A stretch of 24,925 nucleotides of DNA, from positions 1 to 24,925 of the forward strand of contig CAKVAL010000025.1 of NCBI GenBank assembly GCA_934725085.1, written 5' to 3'. The DNA is from an uncultured Erysipelotrichaceae bacterium (GTDB lineage Bacteria > Bacillota_I > Bacilli_A > Erysipelotrichales > Erysipelotrichaceae). This document shows positions 22,349-24,925 of the stretch, piece by piece; positions within the stretch are counted from its first letter, which is position 1; every line of letters begins with the position of its first letter. Under the pieces are notes generated by a model that saw nothing but the letters and a program-made list of their open reading frames with translations, had not been told where the DNA came from and ran no database searches. A program made the position numbers and the translations under genes.

Positions 22349-23152
22349 ATGTTTGATATGAATAAGTTTAATCTTGAAGGGAAGATTGCTCTTGTGACTG
22401 GAGCTAGTTATGGCATTGGTTTTGCGATAGCTACAGCTTTATCTAAGGCTGGTGCAACTATCTGTTTTAATGAAATTAATGAAGAAAAGAAACAAAATGG
22501 TTTATTAGCTTATGAAAAAGAGGGCATTAAGGCACATGGTTATGTTTGTGATGTAACTAAGGAAGATGAAGTTAATGAATTAGTTAAGAAAATTAATGAA
22601 GAAGTTGGTGTAATTGATATCTTAGTTAATAATGCAGGCATTATTAAGAGAATTCCAATGTGTGAAATGAGTGCTGAAGATTTTAGGCAAGTTATTGATG
22701 TTGATTTGAATGCACCTTTTATCGTATCTAAGACTGTCATTCCGGGTATGATTGAAAAAGGTCATGGTAAGATTATTAATATTTGTTCAATGATGTCAGA
22801 ATTAGGTAGAGAAACTGTTAGTGCTTATGCAGCTGCTAAGGGTGGTCTTAAGATGTTAACACGTAATATTTGTTCCGAATATGGTGAGGCTAATATCCAA
22901 TGTAACGGTATTGGACCTGGTTATATCGCTACCCCTCAAACGGCACCACTCAGAGAAAAGCAGGCTGATGGAAGTCGTCATCCATTTGATCAATTTATTG
23001 TCGCAAAGACACCTGCGGGTAGATGGGGTACTCCTGAGGATTTAATGGGTCCTGCAGTCTTTCTTGCTAGTGATGCATCTAACTTTGTCAATGGACACAT
23101 TCTTTATGTAGATGGCGGTATCTTAGCTTATATTGGTAAACAACCACAATAA
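22349..23152 (+). CDS. SDR oxidoreductase, gluconate 5-dehydrogenase/DhuD-like
   Basis: A 267-residue classical short-chain dehydrogenase. The cofactor motif is TGASYGIG (17-24), NNAG (94-97) follows, and the catalytic set is N121, S147, Y160 and K164. The closing stretch AKTPAGRWGTPEDLMGPAVFLASDAS ... YVDGGILAYIGKQPQ is typical of the gluconate 5-dehydrogenase/KduD group. The group also contains DhuD, which reduces 3-deoxy-D-glycero-2,5-hexodiulosonate to 2-keto-3-deoxygluconate downstream of DhuI. GGAG about 9 nt upstream sets the ATG at 22349; the GTG at 22316 lies before the -10. Eight nt after its stop another ribosome site begins, now separated from its gene by an insertion sequence. 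Confidence 0.88.
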   Translation: MFDMNKFNLEGKIALVTGASYGIGFAIATALSKAGATICFNEINEEKKQNGLLAYEKEGIKAHGYVCDVTKEDEVNELVKKINEEVGVIDILVNNAGIIKRIPMCEMSAEDFRQVIDVDLNAPFIVSKTVIPGMIEKGHGKIINICSMMSELGRETVSAYAAAKGGLKMLTRNICSEYGEANIQCNGIGPGYIATPQTAPLREKQADGSRHPFDQFIVAKTPAGRWGTPEDLMGPAVFLASDASNFVNGHILYVDGGILAYIGKQPQ

Positions 23153-23160
23153 TTAAATAA

Positions 23161-23171
23161 AGGAGCTTTCG
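23161..23171 (+). promoter_or_regulatory. Orphan ribosome-binding site of an IS-interrupted gene
   Basis: AGGAG (23161-23165) followed by CTTTCG, then the terminal inverted repeat of the IS. A start codon should have followed within a few bases. The IS end supplies an ATG at 23174 with 8-nt spacing, but the frame stops after four codons (M-S-L-S). Confidence 0.65.
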
Positions 23172-23189
23172 TAATGTCATTAAGTTAAT
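23172..23189 (+). repeat. Left terminal inverted repeat of the IS
   Basis: TAATGTCATTAAGTTAAT, identical to the complement of 24907-24924. The bases just outside (G on the left, G on the right) do not extend the inverted repeat. Confidence 0.9.
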
Positions 23190-23213
23190 TGCATTAGATG
23201 GCAAAGTTCAATT

Positions 23214-23252
23214 AGGTACTTACTAAAAATAGTGGGTACCTTTTATTTTTTT
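23214..23252 (+). terminator. Inward-blocking terminator at the left IS end
   Basis: A 12-bp stem with two G-T pairs (AGGTACTTACTA at 23214-23225, loop AAAA, TAGTGGGTACCT at 23230-23241), then TTTATTTTTTT. It lies inside the IS, so it stops transcription from the upstream operon before it reaches the transposase gene and any gene beyond. Confidence 0.85.
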
Positions 23253-23277
23253 ACTTTTTTCTTCAAAAACTATTGAC

Positions 23278-23359
23278 AAAATTTTCAAAATCGAGCGCTC
23301 GTTTCACTTCGCGCTAATCGTTAGGAAGGTGAAAGCGAGGTTTACAAAATGAAAATTTT
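23278..23359 (+). promoter_or_regulatory. Long structured leader of the transposase gene
   Basis: Nested inverted repeats. AAAATTTTCA (23278-23287) pairs with TGAAAATTTT (23350-23359), enclosing CTCGTTTCAC (23298-23307) paired with GTGAAA plus CGAG (23329-23339, one bulged G). GAGCGCT (23293-23299) can alternatively pair with AGCGCTC at 23391-23397. TTGACA at 23273-23278 is a perfect -35, but no matching -10 is seen, so the transposase promoter remains open. The 23253-23422 stretch contains no gene. Confidence 0.55.
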
Positions 23360-23422
23360 AATTCAAAATTTGTGCTTAATTATATGTTTTAGCGCTCATG
23401 AAACTTCTGATGGAGGTGGCTT

Positions 23423-24754
23423 ATGACTAGATCCTCTAATAAAGTATTCTCTAAGCTTAATAACAAATTGAAAAAGTTGGACAGTAATAAACATGAGCTT
23501 TGTTTACTTACTAAAGATTCATATTTTACAAGAGAGCCTAAAAAATTATCTTTTATAGATGATATAAAAATAATTTTATCTATGGGACAACAATCTATTA
23601 AGAAAGAAATGTATAAATACTTCGGTTATGATTGCGATGTTGTATCAGCATCTGGCTTTATTGAATCAAGATCTAAGATAAAAGAAGAAACTTTTAAAAT
23701 TTTGATGGATGAAATTAACAAATCTTTCTTATGTAACAAAACTTATAAAGGATATAGGCTTTTAGCAGTTGATGGTTCTAATATCACAATATCTTTTGAT
23801 GGCGATGATTTTGATACTTATAAAAACAATGGTGAAGGTATAAGACCAAGTAACGCTTTTCATTTAAACGCTTTATATGACATATTAAATCATCGATACC
23901 TTGACGCTGTTATTCAAGGGAATAAAACACAAAACGAAATCAGCGCGATGATCGAGATGTGTGAACAATATAATGGTGATAAAGGAATCTTTATAGCAGA
24001 TAGAGGATACAATTCGTTTAATCTATTTGAGCATATTAGAAATGTAGGTAGTTATTTCTTAATAAGAACTAAAGATTTAGGTAGTAAAACAAGCATTATC
24101 AACAGATTTAAACTGCTTCCTAAAGAAGGGGCTTTTGACATGATTGTAAATATAACTTTTACTAATTTACAAACAAATGAAATAAAATCTCAACCTAATA
24201 AATACATAACATTAATGAATAACCAAAAATTCGATTTCATAAACAAAGAGAATAGATTTTATGAAACATCATATAGATTTGTGCGAATAAAAATTGATGG
24301 CGTTAATGAAACTTATGAGACATTAATAACAAACCTTCCTCAAGATGAATTTACCAGCGAAGATATTGAAAAGCTATATAAGCTTAGATGGGGTATAGAA
24401 GTTTCTTATAGACACCTTAAATATTCAACAAGTTTAAATGCATCACATTCTAAGCGAAGAGATTTTATCAAACAAGAAATCTGGGCAAGAATGATTATGT
24501 TTAATATATCCATGATTATCATTGATGAAGCAGGTAAAACTAAGATTAAAAAGAATGAAAGAAAATATGAATATCAAATAAATATCTCAATGGCAATTCA
24601 TTTAGTAATGTCTTTTATAAAGAAAAAAGGTGGCGCACCACCTAATCTCTTAGAACTGATAGCCAAAGAGATCTTGCCTATTCGACCCGGTAGATCTTTT
24701 GAAAGAAAAGTTAAAGGACACTCTTTCGTAAGCTTTGGTTACAGATTCAACTAG
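23423..24754 (+). CDS. IS4-family DDE transposase
   Basis: A 443-residue RNase-H-fold transposase. The DDE residues are D117 (AVDGSN), D193 (IADRGYNSFNLF) and E326. The IS4 family's YREK signature Y-x2-R-x3-E-x6-K is met exactly by Y319, R322, E326 and K333 (starting YKLRWGIEVSYR). An insertion-domain-like stretch lies between the second D and the E. GGAGG precedes the ATG (spacing about 8 nt). The C-terminus ends GYRFN. No frameshift is present, so the enzyme should be active. Codon use is similar to its surroundings. Confidence 0.95.
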   Translation: MTRSSNKVFSKLNNKLKKLDSNKHELCLLTKDSYFTREPKKLSFIDDIKIILSMGQQSIKKEMYKYFGYDCDVVSASGFIESRSKIKEETFKILMDEINKSFLCNKTYKGYRLLAVDGSNITISFDGDDFDTYKNNGEGIRPSNAFHLNALYDILNHRYLDAVIQGNKTQNEISAMIEMCEQYNGDKGIFIADRGYNSFNLFEHIRNVGSYFLIRTKDLGSKTSIINRFKLLPKEGAFDMIVNITFTNLQTNEIKSQPNKYITLMNNQKFDFINKENRFYETSYRFVRIKIDGVNETYETLITNLPQDEFTSEDIEKLYKLRWGIEVSYRHLKYSTSLNASHSKRRDFIKQEIWARMIMFNISMIIIDEAGKTKIKKNERKYEYQINISMAIHLVMSFIKKKGGAPPNLLELIAKEILPIRPGRSFERKVKGHSFVSFGYRFN

Positions 24755-24849
24755 CAACTTTATTATAAATTAAATAAATGTAGTTTTCATTTTTAAATAT
24801 AATCAATAATTCAACAATGAATGTAGAAACATCTTTTAATAACGTCTTT

Positions 24850-24887
24850 AAAAAGAAAACCATAGATTTTTAAAGTTTCTATGGTTT
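24850..24887 (-). terminator. Inward-blocking terminator at the right IS end
   Basis: AAACCATAGA (24857-24866) pairs with TCTATGGTTT (24878-24887). On the minus strand the stem runs straight into TTTTCTTTTT (24859-24850), so it stops transcription entering from the right flank. On the plus strand the T-run is poor, so it may only weakly end the transposase mRNA. Confidence 0.75.
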
Positions 24888-24906
24888 ATCTTAAATATTT
24901 TGTCAT

Positions 24907-24924
24907 ATTAACTTAATGACATTA
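24907..24924 (-). repeat. Right terminal inverted repeat of the IS
   Basis: Exact complement of 23172-23189. The window ends one base later. Confidence 0.9.
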
Positions 24925-24925
24925 G

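Larger units (their letters stand above)
23172..24924 (+). mobile_element. IS4-family insertion sequence, complete, 1753 bp
   Basis: Bounded by perfect 18-bp terminal inverted repeats (TAATGTCATTAAGTTAAT at 23172-23189, inverted at 24907-24924). It holds one intact transposase gene, a terminator near each end and a structured leader. Only one base of right flank (G) is present, so the target duplication cannot be read. That base is compatible with a 9- or 10-bp duplication of the left flank (which would begin with G at 23163 or 23162). The element appears recent because the repeats are identical and the transposase is intact. Confidence 0.9.

Noticed and set aside
23174..23188. Four-codon ORF (M-S-L-S-stop) after a good ribosome site, first read as a frameshifted remnant gene
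   Set aside because: The ATG lies inside the terminal inverted repeat of the IS, so the frame is an accident of insertion, not a decayed gene.
23161..23226. Twenty-codon open stretch in another frame ending LIALDGKVQLGTY
   Set aside because: It has no start codon and crosses the IS boundary into the IS terminator; not a protein.
1..24925. CRISPR arrays, tRNA or rRNA genes, prophage genes
   Set aside because: No regularly spaced repeats, no cloverleaf with CCA-type end and no rRNA-like or phage-like sequence were seen on either strand.

Overview
This window looks like chromosomal DNA from an A+T-rich, low-G+C Firmicute. The evidence is AT-biased codon use, strong AGGAGG-type ribosome sites on most genes, a tRNA-Leu T-box ahead of leuS, an scpA-scpB pair and a Bce-type antimicrobial-peptide module. 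The protein flavour suggests Erysipelotrichia or a relative, but that is an impression rather than a comparison.

Layout. (1) 94-4124 is housekeeping: an Spx/ArsC-like thioredoxin-fold protein, rpiB on the minus strand, then a tight plus-strand operon of scpA, scpB, an Mrp/ApbC Fe-S ATPase, a membrane protein and a PPC-domain protein. (2) 4167-8544 is a complete Bce-type resistance module (response regulator, intramembrane-sensing kinase, ATPase, permease), with a likely regulator-binding array between kinase and ATPase. (3) 8537-12743 holds a GH13 alpha-glucan hydrolase (minus) and T-box-controlled leuS (plus). (4) 12804-16982 holds a small membrane protein, an iron-alcohol dehydrogenase plus IolC-like kinase operon divergent from a DeoR-family regulator, and two unknown membrane-associated proteins.

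(5) 16997-23171 is the most interesting part: two divergent operons around one elaborate operator. To the left are a YhfZ-type regulator, an RpiB/LacAB-family isomerase (DhuI-like) and an Asp/Glu-racemase-fold protein. To the right are a 4-hydroxybutyrate-dehydrogenase-like iron-ADH, a two-subunit transketolase and a gluconate-5-dehydrogenase/DhuD-like SDR. The set suggests catabolism of a sugar acid (uronate, unsaturated uronate or an analogue) in which transketolase removes a two-carbon unit and the iron-ADH reduces the remaining semialdehyde. The families parallel the sulfoglycolytic transketolase pathway, but no kinase, aldolase or transporter is visible here.

(6) 23172-24924 is an intact IS4-family insertion sequence with perfect 18-bp terminal inverted repeats. 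It sits exactly between a ribosome-binding site and the lost start of the next operon gene, and carries a terminator at each end that blocks transcription coming in from outside.

Four genes (scpA, the Bce-type response regulator, the DeoR regulator and the YhfZ regulator) have no Shine-Dalgarno sequence and have a -10-like hexamer only 6-9 nt before the ATG, so their mRNAs are probably leaderless.
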